A stretch of DNA of 64,000 nt from Pseudomonas violetae (GTDB lineage Bacteria > Pseudomonadota > Gammaproteobacteria > Pseudomonadales > Pseudomonadaceae), in the NCBI RefSeq assembly GCF_023072615.1, contig NZ_JAKNRW010000002.1, forward strand, positions 410,299-474,298, in the 5' to 3' direction. Under the pieces are notes generated by a model that was not told the origin of the DNA, searched no databases, and worked only from the letters and a program-made list of their open reading frames with translations. Of the stretch, positions 45,420-54,135 are shown in pieces. A program made the position numbers and the translations under genes. The stretch's first letter is position 1, and every line of letters begins with the position of its first letter.

Positions 45420-45618
45420 GATCGACCCTTCTCAAAGAACCGGATTGGGCAGCGCATTATCGACGCTGTTGCGCGTTATATCGGCGGCCTGGCTTGATTG
45501 TAGACGCCCAAATTCATTTAATCCGGCGGCCGATAAACTGTTTCCAGGGGCAAAAAGGCATTGCGCAGGCAGGGGTGAAATCGCGCATCATGGGCGCAGT
45601 CTGCCCAAGGGGATTTCC

Positions 45619-46470
45619 ATGCGCTTCATTCCATCCGTTATGCGCCTTGCCGCGTTGTCGCTGGGCCTGTCATTCGCCGCCCAGGCGCTGGCGGTCGATG
45701 AGAAACAACTGATCGATTCGATCAACCTCTACCGCACTCAGCCCCAGCGTTGCGCCGAGCAGGTCTCACCGGAACTGCCGCCACTGGCGGGTGATCCACG
45801 CCTGGCACTGTCCGCCACCAACGTCCGGAACCTGCAGCAAGCCATGGCCAGTTCTGGCTACCCGATGGTCAATGTACAGGCGATCACCTTATCCGGCCCG
45901 CGTGATGCGCAATCGGCCATGCAAGCCATTCGGGAAAGCTTCTGCCACGTGGTGCTCGATCCGCAGTATGTCGACATTGGTGTCAGTCGCGACGACCGCG
46001 ACTGGCGCATCGTGCTGGCGCGGCCGCTGATGACTGCACGCCTGGGCGACTCGCAGGCCGAAGGCCAGAAAGTCCTGACCCTGCTCAACAATGCCCGCAA
46101 CCAGGCTCGCCAGTGCGGCACGCAATCCTTCGCCGCTACCACGCCGCTGGCGTGGAACGCGGCACTGGCCAGCGCCGCCGAGACACATTCGCGAACCATG
46201 GCCAACAACAACTTCTTCGACCACAAGGATCCCGATGGCCGCATGCCGGGGGACCGGGCGGAACTGGCTGGCTACATTGGCCAGCAGATCGGCGAAAACA
46301 TCGCCGCAGGGCAAGATACTGCGGGCAAGGTCGTCGACGGCTGGATCGCCAGCCCCGGTCACTGCGCCAACCTGATGAACCCCGAGTTCCAGGAACTGGG
46401 CGCGGCCTACGCAGTAGACCCGAAGAGCAATGCGGGCATTTACTGGACGGCGATGTTCGGAACCCAGTAA
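45619..46470 (+). CDS. CAP/SCP-domain secreted protein
   Basis: 283 residues with signal peptide MRFIPSVMRLAALSLGLSFA to AQALA. The C-terminal CAP domain (about 155-283) shows TLLNNARNQAR, AAETHSRTMANNNFFDHKDPDGRMPGDRA, GENIAAGQ, VVDGWIASPGHCANLMNPEFQELGAAY, which includes the His and Glu of the family's cleft. The N-terminal half repeats the same LINLYRT-like start (LIDSINLYRTQPQRC) in degenerate form, so it looks like two CAP-like units. The start at 45619 follows AAGGGGATTTCC. Function of bacterial CAP proteins is mostly unknown. Confidence 0.88.
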   Translation: MRFIPSVMRLAALSLGLSFAAQALAVDEKQLIDSINLYRTQPQRCAEQVSPELPPLAGDPRLALSATNVRNLQQAMASSGYPMVNVQAITLSGPRDAQSAMQAIRESFCHVVLDPQYVDIGVSRDDRDWRIVLARPLMTARLGDSQAEGQKVLTLLNNARNQARQCGTQSFAATTPLAWNAALASAAETHSRTMANNNFFDHKDPDGRMPGDRAELAGYIGQQIGENIAAGQDTAGKVVDGWIASPGHCANLMNPEFQELGAAYAVDPKSNAGIYWTAMFGTQ

Positions 46471-46582
46471 TCACTCGAGGTATCAATTGCTTTGATCTTT
46501 CAAATCATGAAGGCGAATTTTTTATTTCTTCGCAAAGTGTTCAAAATGCCTGCACTTTTAGCACGTTATGGAAGAAACCTTC

Positions 46583-46651
46583 ATGAATCTCAATTTTGCG
46601 TTTGCGTGCATGATCGTCGTGTCGTTTGCGATCGCGCTCGGCCACGGCTAA
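46583..46651 (+). CDS. Possible 22-residue membrane peptide
   Basis: The ORF begins MNLNFAFACMIVVSFAIALG and ends HG: one hydrophobic helix with almost no tails. It has GGAAGA seven bases before the ATG and ends 19 bases before the chromate transporter start. It could be a true small membrane protein or a leader that couples translation to the transporter gene. Too short for certainty. Confidence 0.4.
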   Translation: MNLNFAFACMIVVSFAIALGHG

Positions 46652-46670
46652 GTCACCCGGGAGCACCTGC

Positions 46671-48029
46671 TTGAGCCATCCACCCTGCTCCACCCATGAA
46701 CAGGCTCAGCCCCCCCGCAGGGCGGTCTCCCTGCGGGAAGCCTTCGGCTTCTGGCTCAAACTGGGTTTGATCAGTTTTGGCGGCCCGGCCGGGCAAATCT
46801 CGATCATGCACCAGGAACTGGTGGAGCGCCGGCGCTGGATCTCCGAGCGCCGGTTTCTGCACGCCCTCAACTACTGCATGTTGCTGCCCGGCCCCGAAGC
46901 GCAGCAGCTGGCGACTTACCTCGGTTGGCTGATGCATCGCACCTGGGGCGGCGTGATTGCCGGCGCGCTGTTCGTGCTGCCGTCGTTGTTCGTCCTGATC
47001 GCATTATCCTGGGTCTATATTGCTTTCGGCGAAGTGCCGGTCGTGGCCGGCTTGTTCTACGGGATCAAGCCGGCGGTCACGGCCATCGTGCTGCAAGCCG
47101 CGCACCGTATGGGCTCCAGGGTGTTGCAGAACAACTGGCTGTGGGGCATTGCCGGCGCGTCCTTTGCCGCCATCCTGCTGTTCAATGTGCCCTTCCCGCT
47201 GATTGTGCTGACCGCGGCGCTCATCGGGTACGTCGGCGGACGCCTTGCGCCCGGGAAATTCACATTCGGCACAGCAGTGGCCAGGGGTAAATCGTTCGGG
47301 CCCGCGCTTATCGATGACGATACACCGCCACCTGAACATGCCCGTTTCAGCAGCCTGAAATTGCTGCGCCTGGCGTTTATCGGCGCAATTCTTTGGGTGC
47401 TGCCGATGGGTGCGCTCACCCTCCTGTTTGGCTGGCACGGGACCTTCACCCAGATGAGCTGGTTCTTCACCAAGGCCGCCCTGCTGACCTTTGGTGGCGC
47501 CTATGCAGTGTTGCCCTACGTGTATCAGGGAGCGGTCAGTCATTATGGGTGGCTGACACCCCCCCAGATGATCGACGGTCTGGCGCTGGGCGAGACCACC
47601 CCAGGTCCGTTGATCATGGTGGTGGCGTTCGTCGGCTTCATCGGCGCCTACGTGCAGCAGGTATTCGGCCCAGACCAGGCGTTCCTGGCCGGTGCACTTG
47701 CTGCGACGCTGGTGACCTGGTTTACCTTCCTGCCTTCGTTTCTATTCATCCTCGCTGGCGGGCCCCTGGTGGAGTCGACTCACAACGAACTCAAATTCAC
47801 CGCGCCGCTGACCGCCGTCACCGCCGCGGTCGTCGGGGTGATTCTCAACCTCGCGGTGTTCTTCGGCTATCACGTGCTGTGGCCCACCGGATTCAGTGGC
47901 TTGTTTGACTGGGTGTCGCTGCTGCTCGCACTGATGGCGACGATTGCGCTCCTGCTTTTCAAGCGCGGTGTCATCGAGGTGCTGATGATATGCGCACTGG
48001 CAGGAGTGCTTGTGCAATGGCTGGGATAA
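46671..48029 (+). CDS. chrA: Chromate transporter ChrA, long form
   Basis: 452 residues, two homologous halves of about six TM segments. First-half motifs: FGFWLKLGLISFGGPAGQISIMHQELVERRRW, NYCMLLPGPEAQQLATYLGW; second half: FFTKAALLTFGGAYAVLPYVYQGAV, LGETTPGPLIMVVAFVGFIG. Exports chromate, probably driven by the membrane potential. I used the TTG at 46671, which has GGGAG seven bases before it; an upstream TTG at 46626 would read through the small ORF. No chrB regulator is adjacent. Confidence 0.88.
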   Translation: MSHPPCSTHEQAQPPRRAVSLREAFGFWLKLGLISFGGPAGQISIMHQELVERRRWISERRFLHALNYCMLLPGPEAQQLATYLGWLMHRTWGGVIAGALFVLPSLFVLIALSWVYIAFGEVPVVAGLFYGIKPAVTAIVLQAAHRMGSRVLQNNWLWGIAGASFAAILLFNVPFPLIVLTAALIGYVGGRLAPGKFTFGTAVARGKSFGPALIDDDTPPPEHARFSSLKLLRLAFIGAILWVLPMGALTLLFGWHGTFTQMSWFFTKAALLTFGGAYAVLPYVYQGAVSHYGWLTPPQMIDGLALGETTPGPLIMVVAFVGFIGAYVQQVFGPDQAFLAGALAATLVTWFTFLPSFLFILAGGPLVESTHNELKFTAPLTAVTAAVVGVILNLAVFFGYHVLWPTGFSGLFDWVSLLLALMATIALLLFKRGVIEVLMICALAGVLVQWLG

Positions 48030-48122
48030 AGACAATCCAGCCATGACCTGTTGCAAACATTTGATCACCGGCTTTTGCATTCTGGCAAACTCACGCGGCA
48101 CCCCCTTTCAGAGCAGCCAGCG

Positions 48123-49001
48123 ATGCTTTTCTCTCTTGTTTCCAACGGTACACCCCTGACCCCGGATCGGCCTGATGCAACGATTCCCTGGTGGAGCTAT
48201 ACCAAGACCGTACTGGCTGCTGCCGCCCTGACACTGGTGCGAGACGGCCTGATCACGCTGGATCAGCCGCTGCCCGAAGGCCCCTTTACATTGCGCCAAC
48301 TGTTGCGCCACGAAGCCGGCCTGGCGGACTACAGCGAACTCTCCGATTACCAGGGTGCTGTCGCCTGCGGTGACACGCCCTGGCCGGCGGATGAAATGCT
48401 GCAGCGCCTTGATGCAACCCGACTGCGTTATGCACCGGGAGAAGGCTGGCGCTATTCGAACGTCGGTTATCTGTACGTGGCGCGGTTGATCGAGCGAGTG
48501 ACTGACCTTGACCTGAATGAAGCCCTGTCGCGACGGGTGTTCGCTCCGCTTGGCCTGCCACGGGTCCGTCTGGCAAGCCGTGAAGCCGATCTGCACGGGG
48601 TCAATATGGGCGCTGCCGCCACCTATCACCCCGGCTGGGTCTACCATGGGCTGCTGGTGGGCCCGCTGGTGGAGGCGGCCTTGTGCCTGGATCGCTTGTT
48701 TGCCGGTGACTTCCTGGCGCATTCCTTGCTGGATCAAATGCAGACAGTGCACCTGCTCGGCGGACCGATCCCGGGACGTCCCTGGATTGCGCCGGGTTAC
48801 GGACTCGGGCTGATGCACGGGCCGGTCGAAGGCGGGCGCATCCTCAGCGGTCATACCGGCGCAGGCCCCGGCAGCGTTGTGGCGGTTTATCGCAGTATTT
48901 TCGGCCCTGATGTCACGACCTGCGCAGTCTTTTCCGATGGCACCGACGAAGGGGCCGTGGAGGCCGAAGCCGTGCGCCTGTTGAGCGAGCACTGGGTGTA
49001 A
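48123..49001 (+). CDS. Serine beta-lactamase-like hydrolase
   Basis: 292 residues. SxxK in PWWSYTKTVLAAAAL, YxN-like RYSNVGYLYVARLIE, and a late HTG (LSGHTGAGPGSVV) in place of KTG. No signal peptide is visible from the ATG at 48123. Class C / esterase EstB group (beta-lactamase superfamily); likely an esterase or peptidase rather than an antibiotic enzyme. Follows chrA by 94 bases. Confidence 0.85.
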   Translation: MLFSLVSNGTPLTPDRPDATIPWWSYTKTVLAAAALTLVRDGLITLDQPLPEGPFTLRQLLRHEAGLADYSELSDYQGAVACGDTPWPADEMLQRLDATRLRYAPGEGWRYSNVGYLYVARLIERVTDLDLNEALSRRVFAPLGLPRVRLASREADLHGVNMGAAATYHPGWVYHGLLVGPLVEAALCLDRLFAGDFLAHSLLDQMQTVHLLGGPIPGRPWIAPGYGLGLMHGPVEGGRILSGHTGAGPGSVVAVYRSIFGPDVTTCAVFSDGTDEGAVEAEAVRLLSEHWV

Positions 49002-49106
49002 AATTCAAGCACTCGGTACCTGCACATCACCCCCATGACAACGCGATGACGCCACGACAGGTCGTTACCTGCGCACAACGCGTCACTGGTACACCGGAGA
49101 GTATTG

Positions 49107-50109
49107 ATGAAGCCGAACACCCCGCCCCTGGACGGTCCGGCCGGTGAACAACGGCCGGTGAAAACCATTGGCTTTCTGGTCATCCCCAACTTCACCACCA
49201 TCGGCTTCGCCTCCTCCGTGGAAACCCTGCGCATGGCCAACATGGCGGCGCGCCGGCCGATGTTTCGCACGCTGGTGATCGGCGCCACGCTGGACCCGGT
49301 CACCGCCAGCAATGGCATGCGCATCCTCCCGGATTACTCCATCGCCGATGCGCCCAAGCTGGATATCCTGTTCGTGGTCGGCTCGAACCCGATTGTCTCC
49401 AACCACAGCAGCCGGCCACTGCTCAACTGGCTGCGCAAGCTGGCCCATCAACAGGTGACCCTGGGCGGCATCTGCACCGGCAGCCACCTGCTGGCCCGGG
49501 CGGACTTGCTCAAGGGTTATCGCTGCACGATTCACTGGGAAGATATAGAGGCACTGAAAGAGCGGTTTCCCGGCATCATCATCTCCAACCAGCTGTTCGA
49601 ACTGGATCGCGACCGCTACACCTGCTCCGGCGGCGTGGCATCCATGGACATGACGTTACAACTGATGCGAACCCGGTGGTCGCGACATTGCCGCCCATGC
49701 CGCCGAGTTGCTGTTGTGTGACCGGGTACGCGGGGCCCAGGAGCAGCAACGCGTGCCGTTACGGCAGAAGCTGGGCACTTCGCAACCCAAGCTCAGCCAG
49801 ATGGTGGCGATCATGGAGGCCAATCTTGAGGAACCGGTGAGCCTGGAAGAGCTGGCGCGATTGAACGAAGTGTCGGTGCGCCAGCTTGAGCGCCTGTTTC
49901 ACAAACACCTGCAGCGCACCCCCAGCCAGTACTACCTGGAATTGCGCCTGTCGCGGGCGCGGCAATTGCTGTTGCGCAGCGAGTCGCAGGTCCGCGACAT
50001 CGCGCTCGCCTGCGGCTTTGTGTCACCGGCACATTTTTCCAAATGCTATAGCCGGTTTTTTGGAGTGTCGCCCATTGGTGAGCGCAAGCAGGTGACGGCG
50101 GTGCATTGA
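49107..50109 (+). pseudogene. GlxA-family AraC regulator, frameshifted
   Basis: The first frame (to 49721) holds the DJ-1/PfpI-like domain: KTIGFLVIPNFTTIGFASSVETLRMAN, LGGICTGSHLLARADLL, FPGIIISNQLFE, CSGGVASMDMTLQLM. The second (from about 49680) holds LLLCDRVRGAQEQQRVP and two AraC HTH motifs (LEELARLNEVSVRQLERLFHKHL; VRDIALACGFVSPAHFSKCYSRFF). Near 49671-49681, MRTR should be followed by FGRDIAAHAAELLL, but the reading frame is lost; two bases appear missing. Both halves are otherwise intact, so the change is recent or a sequence error. It lies tail-to-tail with the creatine-locus transporter. Confidence 0.85.
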
Positions 50110-51438
50110 TCAATCCTGCAGAGCCTTGTGCGCCGTCTCCCGGCTTGCCAGCATTGCCACCAACGCCACCGCGGCAGCGGCCAGCAGATACCAGGCCGGG
50201 GCCATCTTGTTGCCGGTCATTTGGATCAGCCAGGTCGCGATAAACGGTGCGGTCCCGCCAAATACCGCATTGGCGATGTTGAAGCTGAAGGCAAACCCGC
50301 TGAAGCGCACCCGGGTGGGGAATATCTCGGCGAGGAAACACGGCAAGGTGCCGTCGTTCATCGCCAGGATCGCGCCGAAGGCTATCTGGATCATCAGCAC
50401 CACCAGCAATGGCTGATGATCGAGCATGCCGAACAGCGGAAAGGTCATCAACAGGAACAAAACCGAAGCCGTCAGCAGCATGGTCTTGCGCCCGAAGCGG
50501 TCCGACAGCCTGCCCATCAGAAAAATCAGGCCGATGTAGGTCGCCAGGGACACCGTCGACGCCAGGAAAGAATCACTTTCGCTCATGCCCATCTCAGTCG
50601 ACAGATAGGTCGGCATGTAGCTGAGCAGCAAGTAAAAAGCCACTGCGTTCAGGCAGGTCACGCCGATTCCGATGATCACGCTGCGCCGGTGCACGGTGAG
50701 TAGCTCGCGAACCGGGGCGTGGGTCGCGCACTCCTTGGCTTCGAGGCGCTTTTCCATCTCCAGGAACTTGGGTGTGTCCTGCAGGCTCATGCGGATATAA
50801 CGCCCCACCAGACCAAACGGCGCTGCCAGCAGAAACGGCAAGCGCCAACCCCAGCTGTGCAAGTCCTCGACGCTGAGCCAAGCGTGCAGGCCAGCGACAA
50901 ATACTGCGCCAAACAGCAAACCGGCTGCGGTACTGGCCGGAACAATGCTGGTGTACAGACCCCGCTTGCCTTCCGGTGCGTACTCGGCGAGGAATGCCGA
51001 TGCACCGGCGTATTCACCGGACGCGGAGAAGCCCTGGAACAGGCGGATCACCAGTAGCAATGCCGGTGCCCACAGGCCGATGTGAGTGTAGGTGGGTAGG
51101 ATGCCGATGCAGAAAGTCGAGATCGACATGATCAGGATCGACCAGGACAACGCGCTGCGCCGGCCATACTTGTCACCAAAGTGCCCCCAGACCAGACCAC
51201 CCAGGGGGCGGACGATGAACGACAGGGCAAATACCGCGAACGTCGCCAGCAAGGCGCTGGCCTTGTCGGTCTGCGGAAAAAATGTCAGGGCGATGACGGT
51301 GGCCAGGTAACCGTAGGCCGCGTAGTCGAACCATTCGACGAAATTTCCCATGAAGCTGGCACTGGCCGCGCGGCGCAGGGCCTTGCGCTCCGAGTTTTTT
51401 TCATGGGTCTGTTCGAGGGTAAGGCTTGCAGTGCTCAT
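50110..51438 (-). CDS. MHS-family transporter of the creatinase locus
   Basis: 442 residues, 12 TM segments: ASFMGNFVEWFDYAAYGYLATVIA, RPLGGLVWGHFGDKYGRR, FSASGEYAGASAFLAEYAPEGKRG, LSDRFGRKTMLL and FPTRVRFSGFAFSFNIANAVFGG. Typical length for the citrate/proline/betaine symporter group. The start at 51438 follows GGGAGGTGCACA. It is transcribed in the same direction as creatinase, 204 bases downstream of its stop, so creatine or a related guanidino or betaine compound is the likely cargo (inference). Confidence 0.9.
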   Translation of the reverse strand: MSTASLTLEQTHEKNSERKALRRAASASFMGNFVEWFDYAAYGYLATVIALTFFPQTDKASALLATFAVFALSFIVRPLGGLVWGHFGDKYGRRSALSWSILIMSISTFCIGILPTYTHIGLWAPALLLVIRLFQGFSASGEYAGASAFLAEYAPEGKRGLYTSIVPASTAAGLLFGAVFVAGLHAWLSVEDLHSWGWRLPFLLAAPFGLVGRYIRMSLQDTPKFLEMEKRLEAKECATHAPVRELLTVHRRSVIIGIGVTCLNAVAFYLLLSYMPTYLSTEMGMSESDSFLASTVSLATYIGLIFLMGRLSDRFGRKTMLLTASVLFLLMTFPLFGMLDHQPLLVVLMIQIAFGAILAMNDGTLPCFLAEIFPTRVRFSGFAFSFNIANAVFGGTAPFIATWLIQMTGNKMAPAWYLLAAAAVALVAMLASRETAHKALQD

Positions 51439-51642
51439 TGTGCACCTCCCAAGGTGGAGGCGCAAAAAGGGGGAAGAACAGTCGAGACATGTGACATGAC
51501 AAATACCCTCTATTGTTTTACTTGGCAGGGTTAAGGTCAGTAAATGCTGCGCGTTCTAGAGCGCGCGTGCAGTGGGGTGTTCAGCGATGGTCCAGGAATG
51601 AGTGTGGGAGCGGTGAAGCCCCCACGACGGTCTGTTACGCCG

Positions 51643-52854
51643 TTACTTGCGAATGATGTTGTGCTCCGGCCCGTACGGGAATTTGGTGATGTTCTCGCCG
51701 CCCTGCTCGTTGACGATCAGGATGTCGTGCTCGCGGTAACCGCCAGCACCTGGCAGGCCTTCGGGCAGCATGATCATCGGCTCGATGGACACCACCATCC
51801 CTGGCTCCAGCACGGTATCGATGTCTTCACGCAATTCCAGGCCGGCTTCGCGGCCGTAGTAATGGCTCAGGGTGCCGAACGAATGCCCGTAGCCGAAAGT
51901 GCGGTACTGCAGCAAATCGTGCTCGAGGAAAACCTCGTTCAGTTGCTCGGCGATGTCGCAGCAACGCATGCCCGGCTTGATCAGTTTCAGCCCGGCTTCG
52001 TGGACCTTGACGTTGACTTCCCACAGGCGCAGGTGCTCATCGGAACAGTGGTCAAGGAACAGCGTGCGCTCAAGCGCGGTGTAGTAGCCGGCGATCATCG
52101 GGAAGCAGTTGAGGCTGAGGATGTCACCCTTGTTGACCTTGCGCGAGGTCACCGGGTTGTGCGCGCCATCGGTGTTAATACCGGACTGGAACCAGGTCCA
52201 GGTGTCCATCAGCTCCGAGTCGGGGAAGGTCCGGGCGATCTCGCGCACCATGGCCTGCGTCGCATGCAGCGCCACTTCATACTCTGGCACCTGGTCACGC
52301 AGCGCTTCGACGATCGCTGCGCCGCCAATGTCCGCCACCCGTGCACCGTGACGGATAATCGCGTGCTCTTCGGCCGATTTGATCATGCGCATGCGCATGC
52401 AGGGTGCGGCGATGTCCACCAGCTCGGCCTGGGGGTAACGGCTGGCCAGTTTGTCGCGGTTGAGCAGGTTCAAGTGATCGAATTCGATGCCGATGCGCCC
52501 GGCCTTGGGTAAGGCTTGCTGGATGGCGACGAAGTAGTTGTCGCGCTGCCAGTCGGTGTAAACAATGTTCTCGGTGCCCACGGTGCGGCGCCAAGGTTGG
52601 CCGCCATCGATATTGGCGCTGATGGTGACGGCGCTGTCCTGAGTCACGACCAAGGCGTATGGGCGACCGAACGAGCAGTAGAGGAAGTCACTGTAGTAGT
52701 TGATGTTGTGATAGGAAGTAAAGACTGCCGCGTCGATGTTGTTTTGTGCCAGATAAGCGCGCAGTTTGCCCTGGCGGTTGGCGTATTCCTGAGCCGAGAA
52801 GGTCGGGCTCACTTTTTCGCCGTTCTTGATCTGGATGGTTTTTGGCATTTGCAT
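51643..52854 (-). CDS. creA: Creatinase (creatine amidinohydrolase)
   Basis: 403 residues, the exact length of P. putida creatinase, and collinear with it as I recall that protein: starts MQMPKTIQIKNGEKVS, with YHNINYYSDFLYCSFGRPYAL, TWTWFQSGINTDGAHNPVT and GYGHSFGTLSHYYGREAGLEL. The catalytic positions known for that enzyme fall on the same residues here: Arg64, His232, Glu262, Arg335, Glu358. Pita-bread fold but metal-free. Hydrolyses creatine to sarcosine and urea. The ATG at 52854 is chosen by this match; the 44 codons upstream overlap the regulator gene. The symbol creA is descriptive. Confidence 0.95.
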   Translation of the reverse strand: MQMPKTIQIKNGEKVSPTFSAQEYANRQGKLRAYLAQNNIDAAVFTSYHNINYYSDFLYCSFGRPYALVVTQDSAVTISANIDGGQPWRRTVGTENIVYTDWQRDNYFVAIQQALPKAGRIGIEFDHLNLLNRDKLASRYPQAELVDIAAPCMRMRMIKSAEEHAIIRHGARVADIGGAAIVEALRDQVPEYEVALHATQAMVREIARTFPDSELMDTWTWFQSGINTDGAHNPVTSRKVNKGDILSLNCFPMIAGYYTALERTLFLDHCSDEHLRLWEVNVKVHEAGLKLIKPGMRCCDIAEQLNEVFLEHDLLQYRTFGYGHSFGTLSHYYGREAGLELREDIDTVLEPGMVVSIEPMIMLPEGLPGAGGYREHDILIVNEQGGENITKFPYGPEHNIIRK

Positions 52855-52868
52855 GTCATTGATCCTTG

Positions 52869-53903
52869 TCAGTGATTGAGCGACAGAGGGCGCCACTCTG
52901 GTGGGCCGCTGGAGATCATTCGAACAGATGCAAGGCGAAGTTTTTTGCGCGAATCCGACCTGTAGTTGGTCAAATCCGCTGTACACGCAACCGCGTGTTC
53001 ACGGGGATGCGCGCCGAAGTAATGGCGATAGCAGCGAATGAAATGCTGCACCGCGACAAACCCGCATTCGCCGGCAGCTTGCGCGATCGAACGTTCACCG
53101 GTCTGCAGCAGACGACGGGACTGTTGCAGGCGCAAATCGAGATAGTGCCGCGACGGCGAACAGCCGAGCGTACGCTTGAACAGGCGCTCCAGGTGACGCC
53201 GGGATATCCCCATCGCCTCGGCCAACTCCTCGATTGCAAGCAAGTGAGTGAGGTGGTCGCTCATCAGGGCCAGCGCCGTCTGCAGTTTTTCCGGGGCTTG
53301 CTCCAGCGGCTGCAAGGGCCGGTTCTGGCGTGCGAGGTGTTGCTCCATGCGCAGCACCAGGCTGCGCCCGTGGACTTGGGCAAGCAGCTCGCAGACCAGC
53401 CCTCGCACAGCCTCGGGCCCGACGCACGTCAGGCGCTGACCATCCACGCAGAACGGCGCGGCCACCGGGCTCAGCGCCCTGGATGCCACAAAGGCCAAAG
53501 GCGAGTCGGGCTCCGGCAAGCTGCAGCGAAAACCGTCCAGCGCGCCCATCTGGGCCAGCAACCAACCGGCCTTGCCGAGTGCACCGAACAGGATTGGCTG
53601 CGTGGTCCAGTGGCGCAACTGCTGGCGAAAATCCTGCTCGAGCGGCTGGTGTGCGCCCGCGCACAGGATCAGCACGTCCAGCGCTGATGCCTGATCCAGG
53701 CGCGCGGTGGCGGTGGCGACAGCGTTGCTGGCGCTGAGCGAATGCCCTTCCAGGCTGAGTATCTGCCACTGGCACACCGTGCGGCCCGCCACCTGGTTGG
53801 CCAGACGCAAGGGCTCCAGGGCATTGGCCAGGGCGAACAAGTCGAAATCCTCCGTCAACCAGAAGCCCATCTTCAACACTTCATCAACGCGGGTAGCCAC
53901 CAT
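52869..53903 (-). CDS. GlxA-family AraC regulator of the creatinase locus
   Basis: 344 residues. DJ-1/PfpI-like N-terminal domain (GFWLTEDFDLFALANALEPLRLANQV, LDVLILCAGAH, FCVDGQRLTCVGPEAV), then AraC HTHs (IEELAEAMGISRRHLERLFKRTLG; SIAQAAGECGFVAVQHFIRCYRHYFG). Family members such as GbdR, CdhR and ArgR activate quaternary amine and arginine catabolic genes. Its stop is 14 bases before creatinase, so it leads that operon and probably senses creatine or sarcosine. I chose the Met at 53903 (MVATRVDEVLKMGFW); 53870 and 53924 are alternatives. Confidence 0.87.
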   Translation of the reverse strand: MVATRVDEVLKMGFWLTEDFDLFALANALEPLRLANQVAGRTVCQWQILSLEGHSLSASNAVATATARLDQASALDVLILCAGAHQPLEQDFRQQLRHWTTQPILFGALGKAGWLLAQMGALDGFRCSLPEPDSPLAFVASRALSPVAAPFCVDGQRLTCVGPEAVRGLVCELLAQVHGRSLVLRMEQHLARQNRPLQPLEQAPEKLQTALALMSDHLTHLLAIEELAEAMGISRRHLERLFKRTLGCSPSRHYLDLRLQQSRRLLQTGERSIAQAAGECGFVAVQHFIRCYRHYFGAHPREHAVACTADLTNYRSDSRKKLRLASVRMISSGPPEWRPLSLNH

Positions 53904-54135
53904 GGATCTCGCACTCCACTGCAAAAAAGTTCAGGCACCCAGCAGATTGTCAACGTCAGCGATGCACATGGCTTGTCAGGAGTCGACTCCGGATTGTCCG
54001 CCGCTACCAATCTGGCCGAACAGGTCTATAACCCGTGTTGGCATGATTCAAGTCAGGGAACCTTGATGGCTCCTTCGGTACATTGATCTCTTGCAAACGG
54101 TGGACAAGTGAGTGTCCGCCAGGAGATTTCCCCGC

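Noticed and set aside
45196..45618. Long N-terminal extension of the CAP protein
   Set aside because: The extension would overlap the SleB gene; a signal peptide and ribosome site mark the start at 45619.
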